A stretch of 64,000 bases of DNA, from assembly GCA_019448385.1 (NCBI GenBank), contig JAGTXO010000060.1, forward strand, positions 1 to 64,000. Direction: 5' to 3'. Origin of the DNA: Diacronema lutheri. Taxonomy: Eukaryota > Haptophyta > Pavlovophyceae > Pavlovales > Pavlovaceae. The notes beneath the pieces were generated by a model. That model saw only the letters and a program-made list of their open reading frames with translations. It was not told the origin of the DNA and did no database searches. Every line of letters begins with the position of its first letter. Position 1 is the first letter of the stretch. The position numbers and the translations under genes were made by a program. Below, piece by piece: positions 1 to 9,958 of the stretch.

Positions 1-47
1 AACCCTAACCCTAACCCTAACCCTAACCCTAACCCTAACCCTAACCT
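1..47. repeat. Telomeric repeat, (CCCTAA)n
   Basis: Seven complete AACCCT units plus a partial one lie at the first base of the window and then break into unique sequence. This is the C-rich strand of a TTAGGG-type telomere, so the window begins at a left chromosome end. Only a short stub is present, as is usual where an assembly runs into a telomere. Confidence 0.97.
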
Positions 48-1087
48 ATACAAATCCGAGGGGGGAATTGAAAACCAGCTGCCCTAGCCCTAAGCTAGGT
101 TAGGGCAGCCCTTTTTGAAATGTGCCTTAGGGATGGCGGGCATGGCATGGAGAGCGCGTCGGCGGCGCGCTGCGGTGAGGCGGACGGGCGCCCTTGCTCG
201 GCTGAGGCGTGCGTTTGGCTGCCAACGGGCCGTGCGTGGTCTGTCCTGTGCCCTCATCACCCGCCTCCGCCCGCCAAACGCCCGCACGCCACGCGCGAGG
301 CCGCGCGTGCGGCGCCTACACCGTGCGACGCGGCGCCGCGCCGGCAGGTGCTCGTCCGGCAGATTGGCTCGTCCGAATGTCGCGAGACTTTGGCGCGTGG
401 CTCCATGCACCATGCCCATCGAATCGGCTAGGCAGGTCCGCGCACTTTCCGCCGCGATCACCCGCACGCGCGTGGTCGGCGCCGCGCGCGCCTCGTTTGG
501 CCGTCCGACACGCTCGCGCGACCGTCGCGCAAGACCCACCAAGCCAAAGTCGCTCAAAATTGGAGCCAGGTGTCCCCAAGGTCTACTTTATCGATCGGCC
601 TGGCCAGGTTTGCCGCGAACCGCTCCCTTCGCGTTCGCCCAGACTACTAACGCCTGCGCGATGAGCATACGGTCGCCGACTTCCTCGCAAACGTGTCTGC
701 CGGCGCGCCGCCCACGCCATCCGACGGGCAGGCCCCGGGCGCGCGCGGCGCACGCGTGCCGCCGACGACGCAGCCGATGACGCACGAGCCGGATCGGCTG
801 GGGAGCGCCAGGTCGCTCTTCAGGGCTGCAGGCCACGCAGACCCGCCCGCGCCACCGGCGCGGACGGAGAAGCTGCGCGCGGTGCAGCTCAAAATCGGCC
901 AGCTCCTCACGTCCCTGACGTTCATGACGAGCGCGATGAGCGAAGGCATCGCGGGCGCGCGCCGACGCGCTCCGCCGCGACGAGGGTGCGGGCTCTGCGG
1001 GATCGGACAAGCGCGCGCGCGACGGGGCGCTCGGGGCGCCTGCCAGCATTGGCCAGCCCGTTCCGTGACCTGTACAGCCACGTCACG
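48..1087. other. Subtelomeric gene-free stretch
   Basis: About 1 kb of GC-rich unique sequence between the telomere and the stop codon of the lipin-like gene. Several frames are open on both strands, but they are arginine/alanine-rich, overlap each other and show no domain. I see no subtelomeric repeat family, transposon or RNA gene. A small nested inverted repeat lies at its telomere-proximal edge. Confidence 0.6.
79..108. repeat. Nested inverted repeat with telomere-like motifs
   Basis: CTGCCCTA (79-86) pairs with TAGGGCAG (101-108). Inside the loop, CCTA and TAGG pair again around AGC. The arms contain CCCTA/TAGGG telomere-like cores facing each other, about 30 bp after the last true telomere unit. 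It could be a degenerate fold-back of telomeric sequence or chance. Confidence 0.55.
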
Positions 1088-3376
1088 TTACGACGCGTAC
1101 CGTGAAGCCCCGTTCCGCTCACATCCCTCCTCGCGCCGAGGGCCCGCCACCTGCGCCACCGCGGCGGCAGCGTCCGCCGCTGCGGACGCGGCATGGAGCA
1201 GCGCGTCGTTGGTTGAGGCCGCCTTGGTGCGCAAAAAGGGAGGTGCCGCGTCGATCGCCGCGCCGCGCAGCGAGAGCACCGGCGACGTCGTCGACGGCGT
1301 GCGCCCCAAATCCAGCGGGAGGGGCGCACCGGCCGCACTGCCGTCGGAGGCGGGCCGCGCGTGGGCTGCAGCCGCGCCGTCGGGCGCAAGCGACGCGCGC
1401 GCCGAGCGGACGAGAACGGCGCGGCGTGCCTCGCCGCTGCCCGCATGCAGCGGGAAGGCACGCACGCGCAGCGCGTGGGGCACGAGCAGCGCGTCACACA
1501 GCCGCACGTGCTCCGCCGCAGTCGTGCGAAGCGGGAAGAGCGCGTCCATCATGCCGCCCTCCCAGAACGACGCGAATGACCGCACGCGGCACGCAGCCGT
1601 GCACGCGACGGCGATCGCGGCGGGAGGCGGCGCGGGCGCGGCCGCGGCCGGCGCGCCGCCAGCGCACGGCTGCGCTGCGGCACCCGCCTGCGGGACGACA
1701 AGAACGCCGAGACCGGCCGGCGGCCGGCACGTGCGCGGCGCGAGCGGAGGCAGCCGGCTCGCGGCGAGGATTGGCCGCGTCATCGCCTCGCCGCCGCAGT
1801 CGTGCGGCCGCTCGATCGGCGGCTTTGCGGCGCGCACAGTCGCACCGACGCCTGGCCGCGCGACTGCACCGACGCCTGGCCGCGCGACTGGCCGCAACGG
1901 CGAGCGCCACCGCCCACCGGCACGCGAGTCCGGCGCGGCGCCGGGTGACGACGGCTCGGACGCGCCGTGCGCGCGCGGCTGCGGCGACGCACCGCGCGCG
2001 GGCGGCCACGTTGCACCGAGCAACGCGGCCGAGGCGGCCGGCGCCGAAGCGGCCGAGGCGGCCGGCGCCGAGGCGGCCGGGCGGAGGCACGCGAGCTCGA
2101 CGGCGGCCGGTGCACCGCGCGCGCCGCCGCGCGCGCCGTCGTCGTCGGCGCGACCACCGCTGCCGCCGCTGCTGCCGCCGCGGCCGCTACGCAACCAGCG
2201 CGACGGTGAGGCGCCCTTCGGTGCGCGCGACGGTGAGGCGCGCGCGCCCCGCCGGTTGCTCGGGCTTCCGCCGATTGGGTTGCCGCCGATTGGGTTGCCG
2301 CCGATTGGGTTGCCGCCGATAGGGCTTCCGCCGATTTGGTTGCCGCCGATTGGGCTTCCGCCGATTGGGTTGCCGCCAATTGGGCTGCCGCCGCCGCTCC
2401 CGCGCGCGGTCGGGCTGGACGCGCCCGGCTCGGCTGTGCCGCCGTCGGTGGCAACAGCTCGCACCGCTCGGCTGTGCGTGACAAGGAAGATGAAATCGTC
2501 GGCAATGCCCGCCTCGCGGTAGGCGAGCACATCGTTGAGCCGGTTTCCAAAGCCGCAGTAGAGCCCGCCACCGGCAGTTTCGTCGCCCCCCGCGCTCGAC
2601 GCGAAGAGCGCGCGGATGCGCGAGAGCGTTGCGACCTTGCGCCAGCGCGCCTCGCCCAACAGCTCGTCGCGCAGCGCGCCGAGCGTTCCGAGCGCGCTCG
2701 TGAAGATCGGGCCAGCGGGCGGGCGGCAGGCGAATGCGGCATCCTTCGTGATCTCGAAGAGTAAATGCCGCGTCCGGTCGATGCCCACCGCGCCCGTCAG
2801 CGGCCTCGCCGTCACATAGCAAATGCCGTAGCCGCGCGCGCTCAGCGCCGAGAGCAGCGCGCACACGCCGGCGTGCGCGTACGAGAAGTGCGCAAAGGAG
2901 GAGACGTGCCCGCCAAGATCGGAGCGCGTGATCGTGCCGTCAATGTCGCACACGCACACCGGCACCGACGCCGCCCACACGTGCACGCCGCACACGATCG
3001 AGCCGCGCAGCCCGCTGTCGCCCGGCGACGGCGGCTGCGCAGGCGCATACTCGAGCTCCGAGCGGCCGCCGATGAGCAGCCCGGCGTGCCAGCAGCGCGC
3101 GAGCAGCGCGGGTGGTGGACAGAGTCCGCCAACGCCGCCCGCCGCCGCTCCATCGGTGAAGCGCGCCGGCTCGCCCTCCGTGTGCACGCGCATCAGCCGA
3201 CGGCCGAGCAGCGTGCGCGTCGCCGACACGCCCGCGCCCATGCGCACGTAAACGTCGACGTCGCCCGTGCCGGCCGTCCAGGTCGCATACCACTCGGTCG
3301 CGCCTATCGAGTCGTCCGCGTGCCGCACGACGAGCACGTCCAGCGCCGAGCCGCCTCCCGCGCCGCGCGCAAACAT
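1088..3376 (-). CDS. Lipin-type phosphatidate phosphatase (N-LIP-like + LNS2)
   Basis: Single-exon gene, 762 aa, ATG at 3376. Residues 11-70 resemble the lipin N-LIP fold (LDVLVVRHADDSIGATEWY). Residues 140-300 form an LNS2 HAD phosphatase domain with the catalytic DxDGT motif as DIDGTITRSD (144-153), then a GFGNRLNDVLAYREAGI segment typical of lipins. The family dephosphorylates phosphatidate to diacylglycerol in a Mg2+-dependent step of glycerolipid synthesis, at the ER/nuclear membrane. Unlike animal and yeast lipins, the two conserved domains lie close together at the N-terminus and are followed by a 450-residue low-complexity tail. The tail begins with 5-residue repeats of the NPIGG/SPIGG type (DNA 2266-2392). 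Some tail segments (around LRTTAAEHVRLCDALLVPHA) look like folded protein. It is the most telomere-proximal gene and shares a 232-bp upstream region with the Tim44-like gene. A PITP-like LNS2 protein is the alternative, but the catalytic Asp pair favours an active phosphatase. Confidence 0.8.
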   Translation of the reverse strand: MFARGAGGGSALDVLVVRHADDSIGATEWYATWTAGTGDVDVYVRMGAGVSATRTLLGRRLMRVHTEGEPARFTDGAAAGGVGGLCPPPALLARCWHAGLLIGGRSELEYAPAQPPSPGDSGLRGSIVCGVHVWAASVPVCVCDIDGTITRSDLGGHVSSFAHFSYAHAGVCALLSALSARGYGICYVTARPLTGAVGIDRTRHLLFEITKDAAFACRPPAGPIFTSALGTLGALRDELLGEARWRKVATLSRIRALFASSAGGDETAGGGLYCGFGNRLNDVLAYREAGIADDFIFLVTHSRAVRAVATDGGTAEPGASSPTARGSGGGSPIGGNPIGGSPIGGNQIGGSPIGGNPIGGNPIGGNPIGGSPSNRRGARASPSRAPKGASPSRWLRSGRGGSSGGSGGRADDDGARGGARGAPAAVELACLRPAASAPAASAASAPAASAALLGATWPPARGASPQPRAHGASEPSSPGAAPDSRAGGRWRSPLRPVARPGVGAVARPGVGATVRAAKPPIERPHDCGGEAMTRPILAASRLPPLAPRTCRPPAGLGVLVVPQAGAAAQPCAGGAPAAAAPAPPPAAIAVACTAACRVRSFASFWEGGMMDALFPLRTTAAEHVRLCDALLVPHALRVRAFPLHAGSGEARRAVLVRSARASLAPDGAAAAHARPASDGSAAGAPLPLDLGRTPSTTSPVLSLRGAAIDAAPPFLRTKAASTNDALLHAASAAADAAAAVAQVAGPRREEGCERNGASRYAS
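2266..2392. repeat. Coding minisatellite (NPIGG/SPIGG)
   Basis: About eight 15-bp units of the type CCGATTGGGTTGCCG in tandem inside the lipin-like reading frame. The unit length is a multiple of three, so copy-number change keeps the frame. Confidence 0.85.
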
Positions 3377-3608
3377 GCCGCCTCAAGTCCACGCCGGCAT
3401 CTCCGCGCTTTCTTGCAGCTGAGTCATGAAGCTTTGGAGCTTTCCACCTGCACAGTCTCATAGTGGGGGTTCCACATAATCATAATACTAACGACGCTTA
3501 CAGGCGGGTCAGCAGGAGGGGCGCGCACGGGGCCGAGGCTGGACAAACGGAGCGAGCGAAAGGGCGCACGCAACATCAGGCCGAAATCAGGGCGTCGACA
3601 TAATCATA
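3377..3608. promoter_or_regulatory. Shared divergent upstream region lipin-like / Tim44-like
   Basis: 232 bp between two divergent start codons. It is much less GC-rich than its surroundings. It carries direct repeats of ATAATCATAAT (near 3477 and 3600), two similar CTTTCCAC...CAGTCTC blocks, and the 59-bp dispersed repeat described separately. A bidirectional promoter is inferred from position and base composition only. Confidence 0.5.
3485..3543 (+). repeat. 59-bp dispersed repeat, copy 1
   Basis: Identical over 59 bp to the reverse complement of 32672-32730. It reads TACTAACGACGCTTACAG and continues into a GC-rich stretch ending in GAGGCTGGA. The first part has a textbook branch point (TACTAAC) followed by an acceptor-like TTACAG. 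It sits upstream of the Tim44-like gene in the same orientation as the gene. Confidence 0.9.
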
Positions 3609-4490
3609 ATGGGGTTTCCCACTTTCCACAGTCTCCAGTTTCCACGTTTTCTCCTCGCCATGCTCGCGCGCGCGTGCAGGCCGCTGCCCCGCGGCGCGCT
3701 CGTCGGGGCGACGCACAGGCAGCTGTGTGCATCGCCGCGCGCATCCAGCTCGAGCCACTCGCTCGAGACACTGACCGCCTGGCGCGCAGACGGTCTCGTC
3801 GACCGCGGCCTCTCGTGGCCGAGCCAGGCCCTTCTGATGGGCAAGCTCGCGCTCATGCCGCAGCCGCTCGACCTGCCCGCCTTTCTCGAGGGCGCGCGCG
3901 GCGCGTACGTTGCCGTCTCGCGCCTGCTCTATGAGCGCCGCTTTGCCGAGCTCCGCCCGCTCGTCTCGGCCGCGTGCTTGAGCGCGATGGAGCAGGCTAT
4001 GCTCGATTTTGGCGGCGCCGCGCTGCGCGTCGTCACGCAGCCCGAGGGCGGCGACTTTGAAGAGACAGTCAAGGTGCGCCAGGCCGTGCTTCACCACCTC
4101 GCCCTCCTCGACGGCCCTACCGTCGACGGCCGCGCGGACGGTGCGGATGGCGCGGGCAGCGCGGGCAGCAACACCGGCGCACGCGGCGAGCGCGCGGCGG
4201 TCGGCGACGGCGCGCTGGGAGAGGGCGTGTGGGTGCGGCTCGACGTGCGCTTCGAGGTGGACGAGTCTTTCGAGCTGCGCGACGAGAGCACTGGCCTACC
4301 CGCCAATACTGGCCTACCCGCCAATACTGGCGGCGCAGGTGCCGGTGGCGGAGGCGCGGGCGGCGCGGGCGACGACGGCGCGCCGGCCGGCGCGGGCGGC
4401 GCCGTCATGCGCGTGCAGCGGAGCGTTTGGAGCTTCGAGGGCAAGCTCGGCAGCGACGACCTCGCCTGGCGCGTCGTCTCCATATACTGA
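3609..4490 (+). CDS. Tim44-like domain protein, probably mitochondrial
   Basis: Single-exon gene, 293 aa from the ATG at 3609, or 276 aa from the ATG at 3660, which begins MLARACRPLPRGALVG. The second start gives a better arginine-rich amphipathic mitochondrial presequence. The segment FLEGARGAYVAVSRLLYERR and the C-terminal beta part (WVRLDVRFEVDESFELRD, then WSFEGKLGSDDLAWRVVSIY) match the Tim44-like fold shared by Tim44, Mba1 and ribosomal protein mL45. These act at the mitochondrial inner membrane in protein import or in membrane anchoring of the mitoribosome. An alanine/glycine-rich insert with a duplicated GLPANT unit interrupts the domain. Which member of the superfamily it is cannot be told here; the short C-terminal layout is closer to mL45/Mba1 than to full Tim44. 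Confidence 0.65.
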   Translation: MGFPTFHSLQFPRFLLAMLARACRPLPRGALVGATHRQLCASPRASSSSHSLETLTAWRADGLVDRGLSWPSQALLMGKLALMPQPLDLPAFLEGARGAYVAVSRLLYERRFAELRPLVSAACLSAMEQAMLDFGGAALRVVTQPEGGDFEETVKVRQAVLHHLALLDGPTVDGRADGADGAGSAGSNTGARGERAAVGDGALGEGVWVRLDVRFEVDESFELRDESTGLPANTGLPANTGGAGAGGGGAGGAGDDGAPAGAGGAVMRVQRSVWSFEGKLGSDDLAWRVVSIY

Positions 4491-4504
4491 GCCTCCCCCG
4501 GGGA

Positions 4505-4507
<3 letters not shown>

Positions 4508-4557
<50 letters not shown>
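4508..4557. repeat. Intergenic poly-G tract
   Basis: About 50 consecutive G residues between the Tim44-like stop codon and the CNNM-like start. It is one of many long G/C homopolymers in the window but one of the few outside an intron. Confidence 0.9.
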
Positions 4558-4558
<1 letters not shown>

Positions 4559-4739
4559 TGGTGTCTAGGCTCTTCGGAGGACAATTGGCAGCTGGCAACG
4601 AGGCACGGCACTGGGCATGGCCTGCCTGCCCTCTCCCTTCCGAGTCGGCCCTCTCCCTTCCGACTTCCGAGTCTCCCTCCGGAAAACGGAGAAAAGCCTG
4701 AGAGGTTCGGTGACGCATTTTTTGACAACCGCGCCGGCC

Positions 4740-5665
4740 ATGGTCGAGGCGCATATTGTGCCGAGCGCGGCGACGGCGGAGCTGGAGATGGCGCTCTCGC
4801 TGCTCGCCGTCGTCTTGTGCGTGATCATCGGGGGGCTCATGTCGGGCCTCACTGTCGGCCTTCTCTCACTCGACCCGCTCAATCTCAAGGTGCGCGGCGC
4901 GCGCCCAGCGCGCGCGCCACACGCCGCCAGCCGCCACGTCGTGCGCGCGTGGCCCGCGGTGCCGCACGGCGTCGCGGAGCACGAGGCGCGCGCGCGTATG
5001 CCACGCAGAGCGTTGTTACGTGCTGACACGGCCGGCGCGCTCCGCGCTCGCGCCGTCGCGCCTTGTGGCCACCGCCCATTCGCCTGCCCGCGCGCGGACA
5101 GGTGATTGAGCAGAACGGCTCGCCGCAGGACAAGGCGAATGCGGCCAAGGTGCGACCGCTGATCGAGCAGCACCACCTGCTGCTCGTCACACTGCTGCTG
5201 ACCAACGCCACTGCAATGGAGTCGCTCCCGCTCTTCCTCGATCGGCTCGTGCCGCAGTGGGCCGCCGTCGCCCTGTCCGTCACACTTGTCCTCCTCTTCG
5301 GTAGCCGCGCCGCTGCCGCACCCGCCCCCGCGCTGCCGCTGCCGCTGCCGCGCGGCCATTGCATGCGCCGCGCTCACGCGCACGCCGCGCGCGCACGGCA
5401 TCGGCCTCTCAGGCGAGGTGATCCCGCAGGCGATCTGCACGGGGCCCAATCGGCTGGCAATTGGAGCGGCACTTGTGCCGCTCGTGCGTGCGTGCATCCT
5501 CATCACGGCCATCGTCTCGTACCCGCTCGCAAAGGTGTGCGCACGCTATGCCGCCCTCGCGCCAGCTCGCATCTGCCCCCATACGGGTTGCCCGCCAGAG
5601 TGCGCCAGCTCGCACGCTGCCCGCCGCCTGAGCCGCGGCTGTGCATCCGTAACGTGCACACCCAG

Positions 5666-5700
<35 letters not shown>

Positions 5701-8700
5701 AATGGCTCCCCGCCCCTTGACCGCCCATCCTCACGGCGCAGCTGCTCGACTGCGCGCTGGGCGACGAGCACGGCGGCAAGCTGTACGCGCGCGGCGAGCT
5801 CAAGGCGCTCATCGGCCTGCACGTCTCGCACGGCGCGCCCGGCGGCGGCGGCGGCGGCGGGCCGGCGGGGCAGCGCGCAGCTCGTGGCCGCACAGGCAGC
5901 GCCCAGCATGGCGGCACCGGCGGCGAAGGGGGTGGCGGCGCATTGGCCGACGCCGAGCGCGGCGAGGGCTCGACGGGCAGAGCGCACTGCGCGCGCCAAT
6001 CGTCCGCTGCCCGGCCCGGCGCACACACCGCGCACTCAACCACCGGTGACGGTGGTGACGGTGACGCTGCCACTTTGGGCGCGGCGCGCGCTGAGCCGCT
6101 GAGAGACGGCGCGCGTGGTGCCGACTCTGAGGGCGCGCACGCGCCACGCCGCTCGTCGCTTGCGCAGCCGTCGCGCGATGGTGCGGATGGTGCGGATGTT
6201 GGTGGGCAGCTCGAGGCAGCGGGGGGCCTGCTGCCCGAGGAGGCGACCATCATCTCGCAGGCACGCACAGCCCGCCGCCATTTCTCCCCGCGCAGCGCTG
6301 CGCAGCGCTGTGAGCTCACCCCCGCCCCCCCCCCCCCCCCCCCAAAAAAAAAAATCCTCGTGTCCGGTGTCCGCGCAGGTGCTCGACGCGCCGTACAAGT
6401 TTGCGCACGATGCGATGGTGCTGTGGGAGGACGCGGTGCTCATCGAGAACAACGCAGCCCTCGACGCCGCGATGCTCACGCGCGTCGTGCGCTCGGGACG
6501 CTCGCGGCTGCCCGTGTACGCGCCGCCGCACCGCCCCCCCCTCCCCCCCCCCCCCTCCCCCGTGTACGCACCCCCCCCCCCCCCCCTCCCCCGTGTACGC
6601 GCCGCCGCACCGCCCCCCCCTCCCCCCCCCCCCCCCTCCCCCGTGTACGCACCGCCCCCCCTCCCCCCCCCCTCCCCCGTGTACGCGCGGCCGCACCGCC
6701 CCCCCCTCCCCCCCCCCCCCCCCCCCCTCCCCCGTGTACGCACCGCCCCCCCTCCCCCCCCCCCTCCCCCGTGTACGCGCGGCCGCACCGCCCCTCCCTC
6801 CCCCCCCTCCCCCCCTGCCCCGTGTACGCGCGGCCGCACCGCCGCTTCGCGCCGCGCCGCGCGCTGCCTCTGCCGACCGACCGTCCCCCCCCCCTCCCTT
6901 TCCCCCCTGCCCCCCCTCCCCCTGCCCCCCTGGGCGGTCCCCCCCCCCCCCCTCCCCTCCCCCCTCTCCCCCCTCCACGGCGGCAGCTTCGAAGCTCCGG
7001 ACGTGAACGACATCCGCGGGCTGCTGCTGGTGAACCACCTCGTCGAGTTGAACGGCGCGGAGTGCCGGCCGCTCTCGTCGCTGCCCCTCGTGCGGCCGGT
7101 GATCGTCTCGCCGTACACGCCACTTTTTGCGCTGCTCGACGAGTTTCAAAAGGGGCGCTGCCACATGGCGTTGGTCACCGAGCAGTGGCAGCTCGCGCGC
7201 GCGTGCATCGACGCTCGGCTCGGCCACTTGCCGCCGGGCGCGGGCGCGGACGCGCGCGATGGTGGCGCCGATGGCCTCGCCGAGCGGCTGCGACAGAGCG
7301 GCCGTTGGATGGATCCGGCCGTCTGCTTTCTCGGCCTCGTGACAATCGAGGATGTGCTCGAGGAGCTGATCGGCGAGGAGATTGAGGACGAAGCTGACCT
7401 GGCGAGGCGCGCGGCCGGCGGCACCGCGTCTGGCGCCAGCACGCCGCGCTCGCCGGGCGGGCGCGCGTCTGGCGACGGCAACACGGTCGTCGCGGGGCAC
7501 TCGAGCCGCGAGCTGCTCTCCACCCGCCAGCTGCGCGTGCATTACGCGCAGACGCAGCGCCAGCCACGGATGCACCAGCCCGCCGCCGCCCGCTCGGCCG
7601 CCGCGCCCGCGGCTGCCGCCGAGCTGCGCGCCCTCTCGCCGCACGCCCACCGCTCGGCAGTGCGCCCATTGCTCGCACTGCCGGCTGCCGACGGCACGTC
7701 GCACCTCTCCGTGCGCGTGCCCGCCCGGCGCGGCACGCGGCCCTCCAGCGCGAGCGGTGCCGGCGGTGAGAGCCCACTGAGCGTCTCCCGGACCGGCGGT
7801 GAGGCGGCCGGACTGGGCAGCGGCGCGCACAGCCCGGCGGAGCCGACGCTGCCGCTCGTTGAGACCTTCGCCGCCGCTGCTGCGGCAGAGGCCGCCGCCG
7901 CCGCCGCTGCCGCCGCGACGCCCAACCCACCGCACAGCGTGTCGGCGGGCGATGGCGGCGGCGGCGGCGCGTCTGCGCCGGTGGGCGGTGGGTTGGGCGA
8001 GGCGGCCATCGTGCGGCTCGTGCTCAAATGGGAGCGGCGGATGCGCAGGCGGCTGACGGGCGCGGCGGCTGCAGGCGTCGGCGCGCACGGCGACGGCGCG
8101 AGCAGCGAGCTCGCCGGCGGGCCGGGCGGCGCGGGCGTGCCGCCGGCGCTGGCCGCCGAGCGCGCGTTGCGCCGCGCGTCGTCGGCTCTCAACGCCGCGC
8201 GCGTGTGGCGCGCGGCGGCGGCGGCGAGCTCGGGCGTACCACCCGCGCCGCTCGGGAGCGCGGCCACCTTCACCGCGCCATCGCTCCTACCCGGCGGCGG
8301 CGTGGTGGCGGGGGCGGGCACGCTCGGAACCGCTGGCGAGCTCGCGGGCGAGGTCGCACGCACGCGCTGGCAGGCCCTCGCCGGCGGGTACGACGGCAGC
8401 TGCGCCAGTAACGGCAGTAACGGCAGCTGCGCCCTGCGGCCGAGCAGCGCGCGCGCGCTGCGCCCACCCAACGCCGGCGTCGCCGGCGGCGCGTGCACGC
8501 GCGCGCCGGAGGAGGCGGGCGCGCCCATCGCGCGCGGCCGCACGAGGCTGCTGCGCCTCGCGACGCTGCCATCGCTCTTGGCCGGTGGCGCGCCGCCGTC
8601 GCCCGCCGCCATGCTCGGCGGCGCGCTCGCACTCGTCGGCGGCGCGAGCGCGGGCGTGGGCGCGTGCGCGGGCGCGGGACTCGAGGGCGGTGAGTACGGC

Positions 8701-8838
8701 CGGCTGATCGACGAGCCGGTGAATCCAGCCGATCGTCCGGCCGCGCACGCGCCGATTGACGCGATGCGGCGCATTGAGGACGACAGCGAATTCTTCGCCG
8801 CAATGCTCAGCCGCGCCAGGGGCGGGCCTGAGCCCTGA
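4740..8838 (+). CDS. CNNM/HlyC-type DUF21-CBS membrane transporter
   Basis: Six exons: 4740-4889, 5102-5300, 5413-5534, 5742-6260, 6379-6515, 6987-8838. All phases join and give 992 aa. Exons 1-3 encode the four-helix DUF21 domain (VLCVIIGGLMSGLTVGLLSL, LLLVTLLLTNATAMESLPLF, FGEVIPQAICTGPNRLAIGA). Exon 4 carries the conserved linker LYARGELKALIGLHVSHG and LPEEATIIS. Exons 5-6 encode the CBS pair (RSGRSRLPVFEAPDVNDIRG; FLGLVTIEDVLEELIGEEIE). The family (CNNM/CorC) moves or regulates Mg2+ across membranes. The C-terminal 450 residues are Ala/Gly-rich without a visible domain. Intron 4 uses a GC donor. Intron 5 is 471 nt (157 codons), stop-free and in frame, so retaining it would add a proline-rich insert inside the first CBS motif. 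Introns 3-5 carry poly-C tracts. An upstream in-frame ATG at 4617 is possible. Confidence 0.87.
5649..5698. repeat. Poly-C tract in CNNM intron 3
   Basis: Nearly 50 C residues, ending about 43 nt before the acceptor. It takes the place of the usual polypyrimidine tract. Confidence 0.85.
6509..6840 (+). repeat. Tandem array of exon tail + 5' splice site + poly-C
   Basis: The exon 5 end and donor (CCCGT|GTACGC) recur eight times counting the authentic one, near 6514, 6560, 6591, 6641, 6678, 6732, 6770 and 6820. Each is followed by (G)CGGCCGCACCG-type sequence and a C/T-rich tract. The genuine donor is taken to be the first copy because CCC GT + C gives the CBS motif RLPVFEAP. Confidence 0.9.
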
Positions 8839-8954
8839 GCGCGCGGTGATGGGTCGGATGGCGCACGCCGAAGAGGCAAGAGCGTCGGACGTCGAGCGCG
8901 TGTCTGGTGTCAGTCACTGTGACTGTGAGTCTGTGACGAAAAGTGCGCCATTGC

Positions 8955-9775
8955 ATGCCGGACGCGGCCGGCCGCAAGGCCGACGCGAGCACGTCGCCGC
9001 GCCGCCCGCTTGAATGGCGGATGACGCCGAATGGCGGGGCGAAGGGTGGCTCGGGTGGCCACGCGCCGCGGCCGCCGTCCGGTGCGGCCAAGCCTCTTCT
9101 CGCTCGCGAGGATGGGCAGGGCACGAGCGCGCAGCGCGCGGGGCTGCGGGCCTCCGACCTGCTCGCTGGTGTGATGCTGCCCGCGACGCCGCTCGGCGCG
9201 GTCTCCGCCGAAGCGGAGCCCCTCGTCGCGCCGCGCAGGCAGCACTCCGCTTCGACGCGCGAGCGCGTCGGGGCCGCGGGCAGCTCGCACGCGCCGAGCC
9301 CGCGGCGCGCGCGGCCGCACTCGCCTACGAGCTGCATCAGCTCGAGGACGCGGCGCCGCCCTCGCTCGCGTACGAGCGCGCCCGTGCGCGCTACGCGCGC
9401 GGCTGGGCTCCCGTGTGCGCGTGGCTGCTCGCGCTCGCGCTTCTGCCGCGCCCCCGCGCGCCGGACACCGAGCGCACCGACGGCGGGCTCGGCTCTGCGC
9501 TGCGCGCGCTGCTCGGCAGCGCGCGGCTGCTTGCCGAGCACGGCGTGGCCCTCTCGCCACCGCTTTGGGCGTTGGGCCTGCTTTCGACGCGCAGCCGCGA
9601 CCGGCGCGCGCGCCGGCTCGGCCTCGTCTCGCTCGCGCATGCCGTGCTCTCTGCTCTGGCGCTCTGCGCGCTCGCGCTCGCCGCGCAACTCGAGGCGCAC
9701 CTCACGGCCGAGCTGGGGCGCGCCATGCGCGATGGTGCGGCCCCAGAGGCTGGCGGCGGCAGTCCCGCCGGATAG
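8955..9775 (+). CDS. Hypothetical small membrane protein (two-exon model)
   Basis: No family recognised. The 3' part (9243-9775) encodes YELHQLEDAAPPSLAYERAR and two hydrophobic segments (WAPVCAWLLALALL and LVSLAHAVLSALALCALALA), then a stop at 9773-9775. The most protein-like upstream frame (ATG 8955 or 9021; ...RASDLLA) joins it if 9169-9242 is removed as a GT-AG intron, phase 1. The alternative is an uninterrupted frame from an ATG at 9014, giving 253 aa with a more arginine-rich N-terminus. It lies in the gap between the CNNM gene and the convergent kinase gene. The coding call rests on frame openness and the hydrophobic segments only. Confidence 0.35.
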
Positions 9776-9958
9776 CTTCAATTCGACACGGGTTTTTCTC
9801 TCACAGTGCACGGATGTTGGGACTTGTGAGCCATGCCACCACCCCCAGTACATATCCCCACCCCCCCCCTCTCTCGGGCGCGGCGCACGCGCCGCTGCGC
9901 TCGCAGCCGCGCGGCGGGCGGCTCCGCGGGCGCTGACGCCTTGCCGGCCATACTCCGC

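Noticed and set aside
101-106. TTAGGG-like core as an interstitial telomere
   Set aside because: Only a single partial unit inside an inverted repeat; too short to call a telomeric array.
115-1087. Several open frames next to the telomere
   Set aside because: They overlap in many frames on both strands and are Arg/Ala-rich without domains.
6036-7385. Glycine- or proline-rich open frames opposite the CNNM gene
   Set aside because: Shadows of poly-C/poly-G tracts and of the real exons on the plus strand.
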